Made by a program: the position numbers and the translations under genes. Below are positions 35,725-45,721 of a stretch of 64,000 bases of DNA, one piece after another; position 1 is the stretch's first letter; the number at the start of each line of letters is the position of its first letter. Source of the stretch: Pantoea cypripedii. GTDB taxonomy: Bacteria > Pseudomonadota > Gammaproteobacteria > Enterobacterales > Enterobacteriaceae. The notes under the pieces are model-generated. The model was not told the origin of the DNA and searched no databases. It saw only the letters and a program-made list of their open reading frames with translations. The DNA lies in NCBI RefSeq assembly GCF_011395035.1, contig NZ_CP024769.1, positions 457,965 through 521,964 on the forward strand, in the 5' to 3' direction.

Positions 35725-37665
35725 TCAGGCCAGATGAAAGCGCCCTACGGTCTGCGCCAGCTGAGCAGCCTGATCTTCCAGCGAGCTGGCAGCGGCCGAC
35801 ATCTGCTGGACCAGCGCAGCGTTCTGCTGTGTGGTGCCATCCATTTCATTAACTGCAATGGTCACCTGGCTGATACCCCGCGCCTGCTCATCCGAAGCTG
35901 TCACGATTTCGCCGATAATGGTGCGCACCGAATGCACCGCATGGGTCATCTCCTGCATGGTTTTACCGGCATCCTGAACCAGTTGAACGCCACTGCCCAC
36001 GCGCTGGCTGGACTCTTCGATCAGGGCAGCAATCTCCTTCACCGCATTGGCGCTGCGCTGCGCCAGATTGCGTACTTCAGAGGCCACAACAGCAAAACCA
36101 CGTCCCTGTTCACCCGCCCGCGCCGCTTCCACGGCAGCGTTGAGCGCCAGGATGTTAGTCTGGAAGGCAATGCTATTGATGATGGCGGTGATATCGCCGA
36201 TTTTTTTCGCGCTGTCGTCAATCTGCGCCATGGTTTGCACCACTTCACCCACCAGCGCTTCACCACGACTGGCGATTTGCGTGGCATTGTCAGTGAGCGC
36301 AGTCGCCTGATGCGCATTAGCCGCGTTGTGTTTCACCGTGGCAGTGATTTGCTCCATGCTGGCGGCTGTCTGCTCCAGTGCGGCGGCCTGTTGTTCGGTA
36401 CGGGACGCGAGGTTGAGGTTGCCGCTGGCGATTTCTCCCGCCCCCTGACGTACCGACGCGCTGGCGTCCTGAATCTGTCCGACGATATCACGCAACTGGT
36501 TTTGCATGGTGCCCAGGGCATAGAACAGGCTGCTGGTGTCGTGTGATTTCACGGTGATGTGGTTATCCAGCTTGCCATCGGCAACCGCCAGCGCAATGGT
36601 GGCCGCTTCCAGCGGTTCACCACCAATGGGCTTCAGCACTTTGCGGCTGAACAGCAGCCCGAGCAGCGAGCTGACCAGCAAAATGCTGATAACCATCATG
36701 ACGATGGCGTTGATCAACTGGCGATTGGCAGCGGCCATCACTTCACTGACCGGGGCCACAACAGCGAGATACCATTTCTGGTCGCTGTTGCCGATCACAA
36801 TCGGTTGCCATGTCACCAGCGCGTCACCACCGATAATATCGTCATGGTGTTCAATGACGTGGTTGCTGAAATTGTTGGTATTACCTTTCCATGCCTTGCT
36901 GGTCAGGCTTTTATCCGGATAAGACACCACGTTTCCGGCGCTGGAAAGCAGCATTGCGTAGCCAGTGCCTGCCCAGGGTTTGATTTTATTGACCCGTTCC
37001 TGCAACGAGGCCAGCGAAATATCGGAGGTCACCACCCCCCACAATTTCCCCTGGCTGACAATGGGCGCGGCCACAGAGGTCAGCAACGTGGGTACGCCGT
37101 TGTAGGCGTAGCTGTAGGGTTCGATCAGCGTATCTTTCTGGCTTTTCTGTGGCAGCAGATAATAATCACCCTGTCCAGGGGTCAGAAAGGAAGCCAGTGG
37201 ATGCATCCTGAAGTTGCCGGACTGATCGCGATCAACGAACCAGGCGTAGCGCCCTTTCGGTGCCTGACCGGGTTTATCGGCAAACTCAGCATCACGTCCG
37301 TCAAAGGCGTTTTCTTCCATGATCACGGAGACAGAAAGATAGCTGGGATTATCGCGCAGCGTCGATTCCATCATCTTGTCGATGACTTTGCGATCCTGCA
37401 CACCGGCATCGGGCAGCGCGATAATATTGTGACCAAGGTTATGTGCCACATCACGCGCATAGCTGAGATCCTGCTGAATTTGCAGTGCCTGGCTTTGCGC
37501 AATTTGTTGCAGATAATTTTCTGCCAGCGATCGTTGTTCGTGGCTGGATTGCCAGCTAAGCACACCAATAGTGACGGTAAAGCCGAGGGTAATGGTTAAG
37601 GCTCCCGTCAGCAGCATTTGCGTGCGGGTGCTCATTTTTTTCTTATCAGACAGTCGTTTGGCCAT
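35725..37665 (-). CDS. Methyl-accepting chemotaxis protein
   Basis: A 646-residue transmembrane receptor. After a basic N-terminus, a first membrane helix (MLLTGALTITLGFTVTIGVL) leads to a periplasmic sensor of about 300 residues with dCache features (YLSVSVIMEENAFDGRD, GVVTSDISL). A second helix near residue 345 is followed by HAMP and the coiled signalling domain with the conserved tip GRGFAVVASEVRNLAQRSA. The C-terminus lacks an NWETF-type pentapeptide, so adaptation depends on other receptors. The ATG at 37665 with AGGAG seven bases upstream is preferred over an extension to 37725. Ligand unknown; dCache domains often bind amino acids. Confidence 0.93.
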   Translation of the reverse strand: MAKRLSDKKKMSTRTQMLLTGALTITLGFTVTIGVLSWQSSHEQRSLAENYLQQIAQSQALQIQQDLSYARDVAHNLGHNIIALPDAGVQDRKVIDKMMESTLRDNPSYLSVSVIMEENAFDGRDAEFADKPGQAPKGRYAWFVDRDQSGNFRMHPLASFLTPGQGDYYLLPQKSQKDTLIEPYSYAYNGVPTLLTSVAAPIVSQGKLWGVVTSDISLASLQERVNKIKPWAGTGYAMLLSSAGNVVSYPDKSLTSKAWKGNTNNFSNHVIEHHDDIIGGDALVTWQPIVIGNSDQKWYLAVVAPVSEVMAAANRQLINAIVMMVISILLVSSLLGLLFSRKVLKPIGGEPLEAATIALAVADGKLDNHITVKSHDTSSLFYALGTMQNQLRDIVGQIQDASASVRQGAGEIASGNLNLASRTEQQAAALEQTAASMEQITATVKHNAANAHQATALTDNATQIASRGEALVGEVVQTMAQIDDSAKKIGDITAIINSIAFQTNILALNAAVEAARAGEQGRGFAVVASEVRNLAQRSANAVKEIAALIEESSQRVGSGVQLVQDAGKTMQEMTHAVHSVRTIIGEIVTASDEQARGISQVTIAVNEMDGTTQQNAALVQQMSAAASSLEDQAAQLAQTVGRFHLA

Positions 37666-38079
37666 GCTGGCGCTCCTGGGGTTGACACTTTCCGGTAAAA
37701 AGAACCACTCCCTGTGCACACACATTCCTTCGAATAATCTATCGGCGGTGTCGGGGGGAACTTGATGGCCTGGCAGGTCTGATCAGTGGCGGGGTGAAGT
37801 ATTCTTGTGTTCAAGCCAGGGAAATGTCAGATCCAGTTTGCTGTGGAAAAACGGTAACTCTCCCGGTATGCGATATTTCCATCTATGCCAGCCGTCATTT
37901 TTTCCGGCCACTCCATGAATAAATCTGAAAAAAACAAACCGTTAAACACCCCTGCTGTCCAATAAAAGAAAAATAAGTACCTCCCTCATTTTTTGCCTTT
38001 TAACCCCAGACTGTAAATGAGACAAACCAGACCGTGTACATACGGGGTTTGATCGCTGCGGCTGGCACAGGGGAGCATC
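37666..38079. other. Intergenic region upstream of the TccC-like gene
   Basis: About 410 bp, AT-rich in its right half. I find no gene, REP or clear promoter in it beyond the ribosome site CAGGGGAGC just before the TccC-like start. Confidence 0.6.
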
Positions 38080-40899
38080 ATGGGATCATCAGTCTTCGGC
38101 AACACGCCGTCACTCGCAGTACATAATGGTCGCGGGCAGATTGTTCGCAACGTTGAGTTTTATCGCCATCCAGACCTGCCAGCCAACCCCTCCGTGCGTC
38201 TCACCCGCCATCAGTATAACGCCCGAGGTTTGGTACAGAGCGCAGACCCTCGTCTGCATGACGCGGGCCTGGTGAACATTGTCTGGCAGCGGGACCTTAC
38301 CGGGAACATTCTGCGCACCCAGAGCACCGATGCAGGTACCACCGTGAGGCTGAACGATGCCGTCGGGCGACCGTTGCTGGTGGTGGATTACATCGACACC
38401 GATGGGAACGGGAAAACTGATCTCAAACAAGCCGTGAAGCGGACCTTTGCTTACGAGAGTTTCGACCTGCCGGGACGGTTGCTGAGCGTGTCGGAACAGA
38501 GGGCAGCAGACGCGATACACTGCTCGGAACGCCTCATATACGCCGGAAACTCCCGGGCTGAGCAGCAGCAGAATCTGGCAGGACAATGCATCGGTCATTA
38601 TGATCCCGCAGGCGTGGTGCAGACAAACAGCGTATCGCTGATCGGTGTGCAACTGTCGGTGACACGCCGACTGCTGCAAGGGGAAGACGATTCAACCTGG
38701 CGCACTGACTGGCAGGGTGACGATCCCTCCATCTGGAACCATCAGCTCACTGCGGAGCAGTACAGTACCCTGACCACAGTGGACGCAACCGGTGCCATAC
38801 TTACCATCACCGATGCTGCAGGCAACCGGCAGCGCGCGGAGTATGACAGCGCGGGTAAGCTAACGGGTCGCTGGCTAACCATCAAAGGTGGCAGCGAACA
38901 GGTTATCGTCAAATCCCTTTCCTGCAACGCCGCAGGACTGAAACAGCGTGAGGAACACGGCAACGGAGTGGTGACGACCTATAACTACGAGCCGCAGACA
39001 CAACGTTTGACTGGGATGAGGACGGAGCGCCCGCAGGGCCATCCTTGCGGATCGAAGCTGCTTCAGGATCTGAACTGGACATATGACCCGGTCGGAAACG
39101 TAACGCAGGTGATCGACGGGGCGGAAGACACGCAATTCTGGCGCAATCAGAAGGTGGAGCCGGAGAACACATACACCTACGACAGCCTTTACCAGTTGGT
39201 AAAGTCCACCGGGCGCGAGATGGCGAATTCAGGCCAGCAGGGCAACACGTTATCTCTGGCCACGACCCCCTTTCCGGTGGACCCTTCCGCCTATACGCTT
39301 TACACACGTATTTATACCTACGATACAGCGGGTAACCTGACGCAGGTACAGCATAATTCACCGGCTATCAGCAATCGCTATACCACCACCCTCACCCTCA
39401 GCGACCACAGCAACCGTGGCGTACTGAACACGTTGACCAAAAATCCTGCGGAGGTTGACCGATTGTTTGCGGCAGGCGGGCAGCAGTTGCTTTTACAGCC
39501 GGGGCAGGCATTGACCTGGACACCCCGAGGTGAGCTACAGCAAGTGATACCCGTGGTCCGTGATGGGATATCCGACGATAACGAGAGATACCGGTACGAT
39601 GCAAACAGCCAGCGTATCCTGAAGCGAAGCACACAGAAAGCTGGCGGCAACGAGCAAACACACCGGGTGCTATACCTGCCAGGGCTGGAACTGCGCTGTA
39701 CAAGGAGCGGTAGCACGGTAAAAGAAAATCTGCAGGTCATCAGCGTGCAAGAAGCGGGTGGTGCGCAGGTGCAGGTACTCCACTGGGAGAGCGGGCAACC
39801 GGAGAACATGGATAATGACCAGTTTCGTTACCGCTATCACAACCTCATCGGCAGCCTCTGTCTGGAGGTAGACGGCGGCGGGAATATCATCTGCCGGGAG
39901 GAATATTATCCCTACGGTGGCACGGCCGTACTGACAGCACGAAACCGAATGGAGGCAGATTACAGAACCATAAGGTACTCAGGCAGGGAACGGGATGCGA
40001 CAGGTCTTTACTACTACGGGTATCGCTATTATCAGCCGTGGGTGGGACGCTGGCTGAGTGCCGATCCAGCGGGCACCCTGGACGGACTCAACCTGTTCCG
40101 GATGGTAAGAAATAATCCTGTAACATTATGGGATAATGACGGGTTGGAAACAGTAGAAACCGGGAAATATAAAGTCAACGTCGGTATTAAAACCAGCATC
40201 GCGGCAAAATTAATACGGAGTAAAAGCAGAGTCAGTGTTTATGATGAAGCGAAAAAAACATATGTGTCATCGAAAGAGTTTAAAGTTGTCGAATTAAATG
40301 ACCAGGATGCTGAGGGCTTTCTATTTGGCTCTGACGAATTAGCGGAAAACGCCAAAGGATTTTATAATCAGTATGTCGACATACAAAAAAATCGCCATGA
40401 ATTAAGCGATGCACAAAAAACCAACATTGCTCTTGGCGTGGAGGTTGCCAACTATATGAAAAAAACCTCTGCCGGAATATTGTATGATGAAAATAATATC
40501 ATGGAAAATAGATTTTTATCCGGATTCCGCCTTAACACTAACTCTGCGACAGGAAAAAAAATCTTTGCATTAATGCGAAAAAAAGATAAAAACGTACTCG
40601 AAGGAAGAAAAATTTATGGCCTGCTTGAGGCTCAAGTTTTTACCTACTATGATGAAGGCAATAAAACAGACATTGTTATTAACTATGCGCTAGCCAACCC
40701 GAAAACGCAGGTTCCAACTGCTGTTGGTGAGGATATAGATCCTGAATTTCGGGTTAAAGGCGTTGGCTCCTTTTTGTCACTGCGTAGCATTATGATATTA
40801 ATGAAACAATATAAAGTCAGGAGCATTACTACCGAAGCAATTAATGTCAGATCGGCCGCCATTGTGAAGAAATTTGGCGGTAAAAAAATTTCGAATTAA
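38080..40899 (+). CDS. TccC-like Tc toxin C subunit (Rhs protein) with GNAT-like toxin tail
   Basis: A 939-residue Rhs-type protein matching Photorhabdus TccC proteins along residues 1-689: repeated YD segments (YTYDSLYQLVKSTGREMAN, YIYTYDTAGNLTQVQH-like runs) and the Rhs core ending YYYGYRYYQPWVGRWLSADPAG and LNLFRMVRNNPVTLWDNDGL. In Tc toxins this part forms a shell with TcB around the toxin and cleaves itself after the core. Residues 690-939 are the hypervariable region, encoded by much more AT-rich DNA. It contains R891-VKGVG, the acetyl-CoA loop pattern R/Q-x-x-G-x-G, followed by TTEAINVRSAAIVKKFGG, a typical GNAT C-terminus. The usual DPDG at the cleavage site reads DNDG. No TcA or TcB gene is in the window. 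GGGGAG precedes the ATG. Confidence 0.88.
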   Translation: MGSSVFGNTPSLAVHNGRGQIVRNVEFYRHPDLPANPSVRLTRHQYNARGLVQSADPRLHDAGLVNIVWQRDLTGNILRTQSTDAGTTVRLNDAVGRPLLVVDYIDTDGNGKTDLKQAVKRTFAYESFDLPGRLLSVSEQRAADAIHCSERLIYAGNSRAEQQQNLAGQCIGHYDPAGVVQTNSVSLIGVQLSVTRRLLQGEDDSTWRTDWQGDDPSIWNHQLTAEQYSTLTTVDATGAILTITDAAGNRQRAEYDSAGKLTGRWLTIKGGSEQVIVKSLSCNAAGLKQREEHGNGVVTTYNYEPQTQRLTGMRTERPQGHPCGSKLLQDLNWTYDPVGNVTQVIDGAEDTQFWRNQKVEPENTYTYDSLYQLVKSTGREMANSGQQGNTLSLATTPFPVDPSAYTLYTRIYTYDTAGNLTQVQHNSPAISNRYTTTLTLSDHSNRGVLNTLTKNPAEVDRLFAAGGQQLLLQPGQALTWTPRGELQQVIPVVRDGISDDNERYRYDANSQRILKRSTQKAGGNEQTHRVLYLPGLELRCTRSGSTVKENLQVISVQEAGGAQVQVLHWESGQPENMDNDQFRYRYHNLIGSLCLEVDGGGNIICREEYYPYGGTAVLTARNRMEADYRTIRYSGRERDATGLYYYGYRYYQPWVGRWLSADPAGTLDGLNLFRMVRNNPVTLWDNDGLETVETGKYKVNVGIKTSIAAKLIRSKSRVSVYDEAKKTYVSSKEFKVVELNDQDAEGFLFGSDELAENAKGFYNQYVDIQKNRHELSDAQKTNIALGVEVANYMKKTSAGILYDENNIMENRFLSGFRLNTNSATGKKIFALMRKKDKNVLEGRKIYGLLEAQVFTYYDEGNKTDIVINYALANPKTQVPTAVGEDIDPEFRVKGVGSFLSLRSIMILMKQYKVRSITTEAINVRSAAIVKKFGGKKISN

Positions 40900-40987
40900 T
40901 TTCACAGGTAACATAGTTATAAATACACGAAAAATATATTTGTCGTATTGGCGCGGCAAACAATACCGCGCCAACGCATAAACCTGA

Positions 40988-41461
40988 TTATTTAAAACTG
41001 TCACTCGCCGCTTTGGCGATGGCGATTTCATTCGGGTTGGCCGAGCCACTGACGCCAACCGCGCCCAGCGTATTACCCTTCCACACCACCGGAGAACCGC
41101 CGCCCAGCGGGATCACGCCCGGCAACGTGGCGATAGCCGGTTCTTTGCCATTGGCGCGATCCATATATTTGTCGGTTGGCGTGCGATACAGCGCCGCAGC
41201 ACGGCCCTTCAGAATCGATGAATCAATACAACCGACCGGAGCATTGTCCATACGCTGGAACGCCAGCAGTTCACCAGACTGATCCAGTACCGCGATACAG
41301 ACGTTGGCATTCAGCGCGTGGGCTTTTTCCTGCGCGGCGGCAATCAGTTTCTGCGCATCACTCTCTGTCAGAATGGTTTGTGTGGTAACCGCCTGAGCAC
41401 CCGCCGCACCGAACAGAGCGGCACTCAGCAGCGCCAGAGACAGGATCTTTTTCATTTTCAA
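40988..41461 (-). CDS. HbpS/GlcG-like haem-binding family protein, secreted
   Basis: A 157-residue protein with a Sec signal peptide (MKMKKILSLALLSAALFGAAGAQA, cleavage about residue 24) and the HbpS/GlcG (DUF336) domain, with ALNANVCIAVLDQSGELLAF and a C-terminal GVSGSANPNEIAIAKAA. HbpS relatives bind haem degradation products or small ligands in the periplasm. It is the last gene of the dehydrogenase operon and a paralogue of the protein at 45196-45672. Confidence 0.85.
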   Translation of the reverse strand: MKMKKILSLALLSAALFGAAGAQAVTTQTILTESDAQKLIAAAQEKAHALNANVCIAVLDQSGELLAFQRMDNAPVGCIDSSILKGRAAALYRTPTDKYMDRANGKEPAIATLPGVIPLGGGSPVVWKGNTLGAVGVSGSANPNEIAIAKAASDSFK

Positions 41462-41501
41462 TCACTCCATAATAAGGGAGCCAGATCGCGGCTCCCGTGG
41501 A

Positions 41502-42902
41502 TTACCCGCGCCGACGGCGCAGAAGATAAATTAACCACAGCAGTACCATCACCGCGACAACAGCGCCAGCGATAGTTAGAGGTTGCGCGTAACGGATCAA
41601 CCAGCTGCCACTCTCACCTTGCAGTGTCTGGCTGACATCAACAGAGGTGATCGGGTGTTGTGGGTTGCCAAAACTGGTCGAGACGTAATTTGCCACTTTC
41701 GCCAGTTGTTCCTGACTGAACTGGGTACGGAACTCCGGCATAAAGGCATGTCCGGCGGCAGTATTGCGATCCACTCCTTCGGCGATGGTCATGATCAGGT
41801 TGGCCGGGTCAGCAGCCAGCACCGCCGAAGATCCCACCAGCGACGGGTAAAAGTGCTGCGCATCGTGCGTACCCCGACCATCACTGGCATGGCAGGTGGC
41901 GCAGGCTCCGTTGTAAAGCTGCGCACCGCTCATGGCATCCGCTGAGACGTAATCATTGATGTCATCTTTCATGCCCGTTTCAATCGCCGACAGCGGCGTG
42001 GTCGCAGGGGCAACGGCAGGCGCTTTACGGTCGTCTCCACCGATGGCGGGCACCTGCTTCAGATAGCGCGCAATGGCTTGCAGATCGCTGGCATCCATTT
42101 TCGAGAACGAATTCTGTACCGCCGTGCCCATCTCTCCGGCCGCAATCGCTTTACCATGCAGCGCGCCGGTGCGCAGGTAGGTTTCAATTTCGGCTTCGCT
42201 CCAGTCACCAATTCCGGCTTTGGCATCCGGCGTGATGTTTGGTGCGCTCCAGCTACCCACTTTCCCGCCAGAAAGGAAACGATCCCCCTGCTCCGCCATC
42301 ATGCCATTACGCGGCGTATGACAGGTGGAGCAGTGCGCCAGAGTCCGTACCAGATACTCACCGCGTTCGGCACTGCCCGCTGCGGCAGCGCTGCCCGGCA
42401 CTGCACTTTTATCGAGGAACATCAGGTTCCACATCGCCATCACCGGACGGAAAGAAAACGGGAATGGCAGATGGGTTTCCGGTGCCGGATGATCATCCGC
42501 AGGGACACCCAGCATCAGGTAAGAATACAGCGCGTGGATATCCTCGTCCGACATCCCGGCAAACGCGGTGTAAGGCATCGCTGGGTAAAGATAATGATTG
42601 CCCGGCGCTTTGCCCTCACGCATCACCGCAGTGAAATCGGCGAGGCTGTAATTACCAATACCGGCGCTTTTCGATGGTGTGATATTGGAACCGTAAATCA
42701 TGCCCATCGGCGACTGGATGGCATAACCACCGGAGAACGGCTGGCCGCTTTGTGGATTGCGATGGCAGGCGGAGCAATCCCCGGCGGTTGCCAGATATTC
42801 GCCGCGTTTTACCAGATCTGGCGAGGCATCCTGCGCCAGGCTTACACCGCTCAGCAGCAACAGGCTGGCGCTGGCGATGCGAAAAAACGTTTTTATACGC
42901 AT
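41502..42902 (-). CDS. Tri-haem cytochrome c subunit of a membrane dehydrogenase
   Basis: A 466-residue secreted cytochrome with a signal peptide (ending SLAQ) and three CxxCH haem sites: CSACH at 43-47, CSTCH at 191-195 and CATCH at 334-338. A C-terminal membrane anchor spans about residues 445-462 and is followed by RRRRG. This is the architecture of the cytochrome subunit of sorbitol, gluconate and fructose dehydrogenases, which pass electrons from the flavoprotein to ubiquinone. It lies 4 bp after the GMC gene. Confidence 0.92.
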   Translation of the reverse strand: MRIKTFFRIASASLLLLSGVSLAQDASPDLVKRGEYLATAGDCSACHRNPQSGQPFSGGYAIQSPMGMIYGSNITPSKSAGIGNYSLADFTAVMREGKAPGNHYLYPAMPYTAFAGMSDEDIHALYSYLMLGVPADDHPAPETHLPFPFSFRPVMAMWNLMFLDKSAVPGSAAAAGSAERGEYLVRTLAHCSTCHTPRNGMMAEQGDRFLSGGKVGSWSAPNITPDAKAGIGDWSEAEIETYLRTGALHGKAIAAGEMGTAVQNSFSKMDASDLQAIARYLKQVPAIGGDDRKAPAVAPATTPLSAIETGMKDDINDYVSADAMSGAQLYNGACATCHASDGRGTHDAQHFYPSLVGSSAVLAADPANLIMTIAEGVDRNTAAGHAFMPEFRTQFSQEQLAKVANYVSTSFGNPQHPITSVDVSQTLQGESGSWLIRYAQPLTIAGAVVAVMVLLWLIYLLRRRRG

Positions 42903-42905
42903 CGA

Positions 42906-44498
42906 TCAGATCTCCCTGGCAATGGTGTCGGCCATGCGGATCGCCAGAGCGATGCCGGTCAGCGTCGGGTTAACGGTTGCCGAAGTGGGCATCACACCCG
43001 TGGTGGCGAGGAACAGATTGGGGTGATCCCAGCTGCGACAATGGGCATCAACCACCGAATCCTGGCGGTTATCACCCATAATGGTGGTGCCCATGATGTG
43101 ATACTGGTTGCGCCAGCCGGTGGGGGCTTCAATCACTTCGCCGTTAAACGCCTGCAAAAAGTTGGCAAAGTCTTTGTACGCCTGTGGGCGCATGCCACGC
43201 ACGTAATTGTCGAGGTGATAGTTCACCTTCAGCATCGGCAGACCAATGGAGTCTTTGCGGTCGTAATTCGGCACGACGCGGTTGGTCGGGCTGGGCAGGG
43301 TTTCGCTCATGGTACTGATATTCATAATGCGTGAGGCACGATCGCGGATGGCATCATCCAGTGCCTGGCCCATCATGCCCTGCTTCAGCAAGGGCACCGT
43401 CACATCAACGTTGGGCACCAGGTTACGCAGCGAGTAGCGAATGGCGGAATGCTGCGCGCGGCTGGCTTCATCGCGACGATTGGCGATAGTGCCATGTTGC
43501 ACGGAACCACGCCCGGTCCACAGCGGTTCGTCGGCGAGGAAAGTCAGGCTCAGACCGGTGTGATCCATCAGATTACGGCCTACCTGATCGGAACTGTTGG
43601 CGATGTCATTCATCAGCAGCAACTTAGGCGTTTCCAGCCCGTGTGCCGCCACCACAAACACCTTCGCGGTGAGGCGGGTGTCTTGACCATCGGGCTTGCG
43701 ATAGGTCAGTGCGACAATCTTATTGCCCGCGCCCTTCTCCAGTTTCCAGGCCACACATTCCGTCAGCAGCTTCACACCCAGCGCCACCGCCTTATCGACA
43801 TGCATATCACCGGAGTACATCGCGCCAATCGGGCAGATCGGTTCACAATTGTTATTCCCGGCACAGGCCGGACGGCCATCGTAAGGGCGAGATACGCGCG
43901 CATGAGGCTCATGCACCACCTGATAGCCCATCGGGCCGAGTTTGGCCTGCATACGCTGCACCATATAAGGCTTAGCTTCCGGCGGCAGCGGATACTCAGC
44001 AGAACGCGGGGGATAATGACCACGTCCCTGGCCGCTCTGGTCCTCTTCACCGGTGCCCACCACGCCGATTTCACGTTCGGCTTTGACATACCAGGGTTCC
44101 AGCTCGCTATATTCAAACGGCCAGTCGCGCCCCACGCCATAGACGCTTTTCAGTTTGAAATCGTTAGGTAACAGACGCCAGCAGGCGGATGCCCAGTGGC
44201 GGGTACTGCCCCCGGCCACGCGCAGGTAGCTGGTGACATACTCAAAATCCTCATCCCCTTTGGCGTCGATGTAACCTTCGGTGTAGGAGTTGGGTGCCCA
44301 GGGCAGATTCGGATACGGTGCGCACCAGTTACGTTTACTGGCACCGTTGCGATAGTTTTCCACCACTTTCCAGCGGGGAATATAGGGACCGGCTTCCAGC
44401 ATAATCACCGACTTCCCGGCTTTTGCCAGCTGGTAAGCCGCATTAGCGCCGAGTGCGCCGGAGCCGATGATCACCACATCAGCATCAAATTCGCTCAT
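42906..44498 (-). CDS. GMC-type flavoprotein dehydrogenase, large subunit
   Basis: A 530-residue FAD-dependent GMC oxidoreductase. The FAD site is IIGSGALGANAA at residues 11-22, with VAGGSTRHW near 95-102 and the C-terminal catalytic region QYHIMGTTIMG and NPTLTGIALAIRMAD. Cysteines C212, C218 and C222 fit the C-x5-C-x3-C pattern that holds a [3Fe-4S] cluster in fructose and glucose dehydrogenases of this type. It should oxidise a sugar, polyol or sugar acid at the periplasmic side and pass electrons to the cytochrome subunit. It has no own signal peptide and is probably exported with the Tat-type small subunit. Confidence 0.92.
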   Translation of the reverse strand: MSEFDADVVIIGSGALGANAAYQLAKAGKSVIMLEAGPYIPRWKVVENYRNGASKRNWCAPYPNLPWAPNSYTEGYIDAKGDEDFEYVTSYLRVAGGSTRHWASACWRLLPNDFKLKSVYGVGRDWPFEYSELEPWYVKAEREIGVVGTGEEDQSGQGRGHYPPRSAEYPLPPEAKPYMVQRMQAKLGPMGYQVVHEPHARVSRPYDGRPACAGNNNCEPICPIGAMYSGDMHVDKAVALGVKLLTECVAWKLEKGAGNKIVALTYRKPDGQDTRLTAKVFVVAAHGLETPKLLLMNDIANSSDQVGRNLMDHTGLSLTFLADEPLWTGRGSVQHGTIANRRDEASRAQHSAIRYSLRNLVPNVDVTVPLLKQGMMGQALDDAIRDRASRIMNISTMSETLPSPTNRVVPNYDRKDSIGLPMLKVNYHLDNYVRGMRPQAYKDFANFLQAFNGEVIEAPTGWRNQYHIMGTTIMGDNRQDSVVDAHCRSWDHPNLFLATTGVMPTSATVNPTLTGIALAIRMADTIAREI

Positions 44499-44523
44499 TT
44501 TGTCTTCCTGCTCACGTTTCTTG

Positions 44524-45180
44524 TTATGTGTTGTTGTGCTGCGCCAGCAACGCCTCGGCTTCCACGAGGGTTTTGGCTTTGCCCTGAATCATCAGCAGCC
44601 ACGGGGCATCCGGTTCTTTGATGGTGCTGGCGGCAACGGGCGAGCGATCGCCCCAGGCACGAATTTCTGCCGGCATCGCAGGGGCATTCACACCCGGCGG
44701 TACCTCGGCCCAGTAATCACCACCCGCACGCGCGTAGGTAGGGCGTATGGTGTGATCGCGCGTGGGTTCGTACATCAATGCGGACAGGAAGGTGACGAAG
44801 TGTGCGTCATCCACCGCTTTGGTGGTTGAGGGATGACCGGTGTAGCCGAGATACCACGGTGAAATGATGGTCAGTGCGGTTTTCACCTCGTCATCGCTGA
44901 GCTGGGCAACAATCTGTTCGCGATCTTCGCTGTGCAGCGCGTTCAGTCGCGTCATCAGGCTGGCGAGCTGCGCAGGGAACGCGCTATCCTGCTGGCACTG
45001 CAGGGTCCACAGGCGTTCGGTGATACCGATATCCAGCCCGCGCCGCCCGGTGAGCAACTCACTGGCGCGCAGCAGCAGCGCGGCTCCGCTGTCCACCGGG
45101 GCCGCCAGCAAAGGCTGCATCGGAATGGCGACGATAACCGGTGTCGCCATCATCAGTTGTAAAAAGCGTCTTCTTTCCAT
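44524..45180 (-). CDS. Membrane dehydrogenase small subunit (Tat signal)
   Basis: A 218-residue protein beginning MERRRFLQLMMATPVIVA, a twin-arginine signal. The remainder matches small subunits of fructose/sorbitol/gluconate dehydrogenases (ISPWYLGYTG and FLSALMYEPTRDH). In relatives this subunit is required for export and stability of the flavoprotein. It is 25 bp upstream of the GMC gene. Confidence 0.88.
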   Translation of the reverse strand: MERRRFLQLMMATPVIVAIPMQPLLAAPVDSGAALLLRASELLTGRRGLDIGITERLWTLQCQQDSAFPAQLASLMTRLNALHSEDREQIVAQLSDDEVKTALTIISPWYLGYTGHPSTTKAVDDAHFVTFLSALMYEPTRDHTIRPTYARAGGDYWAEVPPGVNAPAMPAEIRAWGDRSPVAASTIKEPDAPWLLMIQGKAKTLVEAEALLAQHNNT

Positions 45181-45195
45181 TTTCAGCTTCTCACG

Positions 45196-45672
45196 CTAAC
45201 CGACATTCAGGGCCGACAGCGCCCCTTTAGCCGCTTCGGCATCAACATTGCCATCCGGCGTGCTGACGCCAATCGCCCCCACCACCACGCCATTGAGTTT
45301 GACCGGCTCGCCACCAGGCAACGGCACCACTGCCGGATTACCCAGCATCCCGATATTCCCTGCCGCGATCTTCTGCTGGAAGCTGGCCGTCGGTACGCCG
45401 AACGCTGCTGCGGAATGGGCTTTTTTCGGTGCCAGCTCACTGTTTGCCAGGGTCGCACCATCAAGACGGTCAAAACTAATCAACTGACCAAAGGGATCGA
45501 CTACCGCGACCACACCACCAATCTGATGGCTACGGATGATTTGTTCCGCTTTTGCCACCAGCGCCTGCGCCTGCTGATGAGTCAGTACGGAAACCTGGTT
45601 AACCGGTTGAGCGGCCTGCGCCGTTACGCAGATCAAGCCACTGCACAGCAGTGCTGTCGGAATCAATTTCAT
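45196..45672 (-). CDS. HbpS/GlcG-like haem-binding family protein, secreted
   Basis: A 158-residue protein with a Sec signal (LLCSGLICVTAQA) and the same DUF336 domain as the protein at 40988-41461 (GGVVAVVDPFGQLISFDRLD, NGVVVGAIGVSTPDG). Two paralogues flank the dehydrogenase genes in one operon; a role in haem supply or cofactor insertion for the tri-haem cytochrome is a reasonable guess but unproven. Confidence 0.85.
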   Translation of the reverse strand: MKLIPTALLCSGLICVTAQAAQPVNQVSVLTHQQAQALVAKAEQIIRSHQIGGVVAVVDPFGQLISFDRLDGATLANSELAPKKAHSAAAFGVPTASFQQKIAAGNIGMLGNPAVVPLPGGEPVKLNGVVVGAIGVSTPDGNVDAEAAKGALSALNVG

Positions 45673-45721
45673 GATTTAGTCCTGAAATAATGGGTTAAGG
45701 GATGTTAAGTATTTTTCCCGC

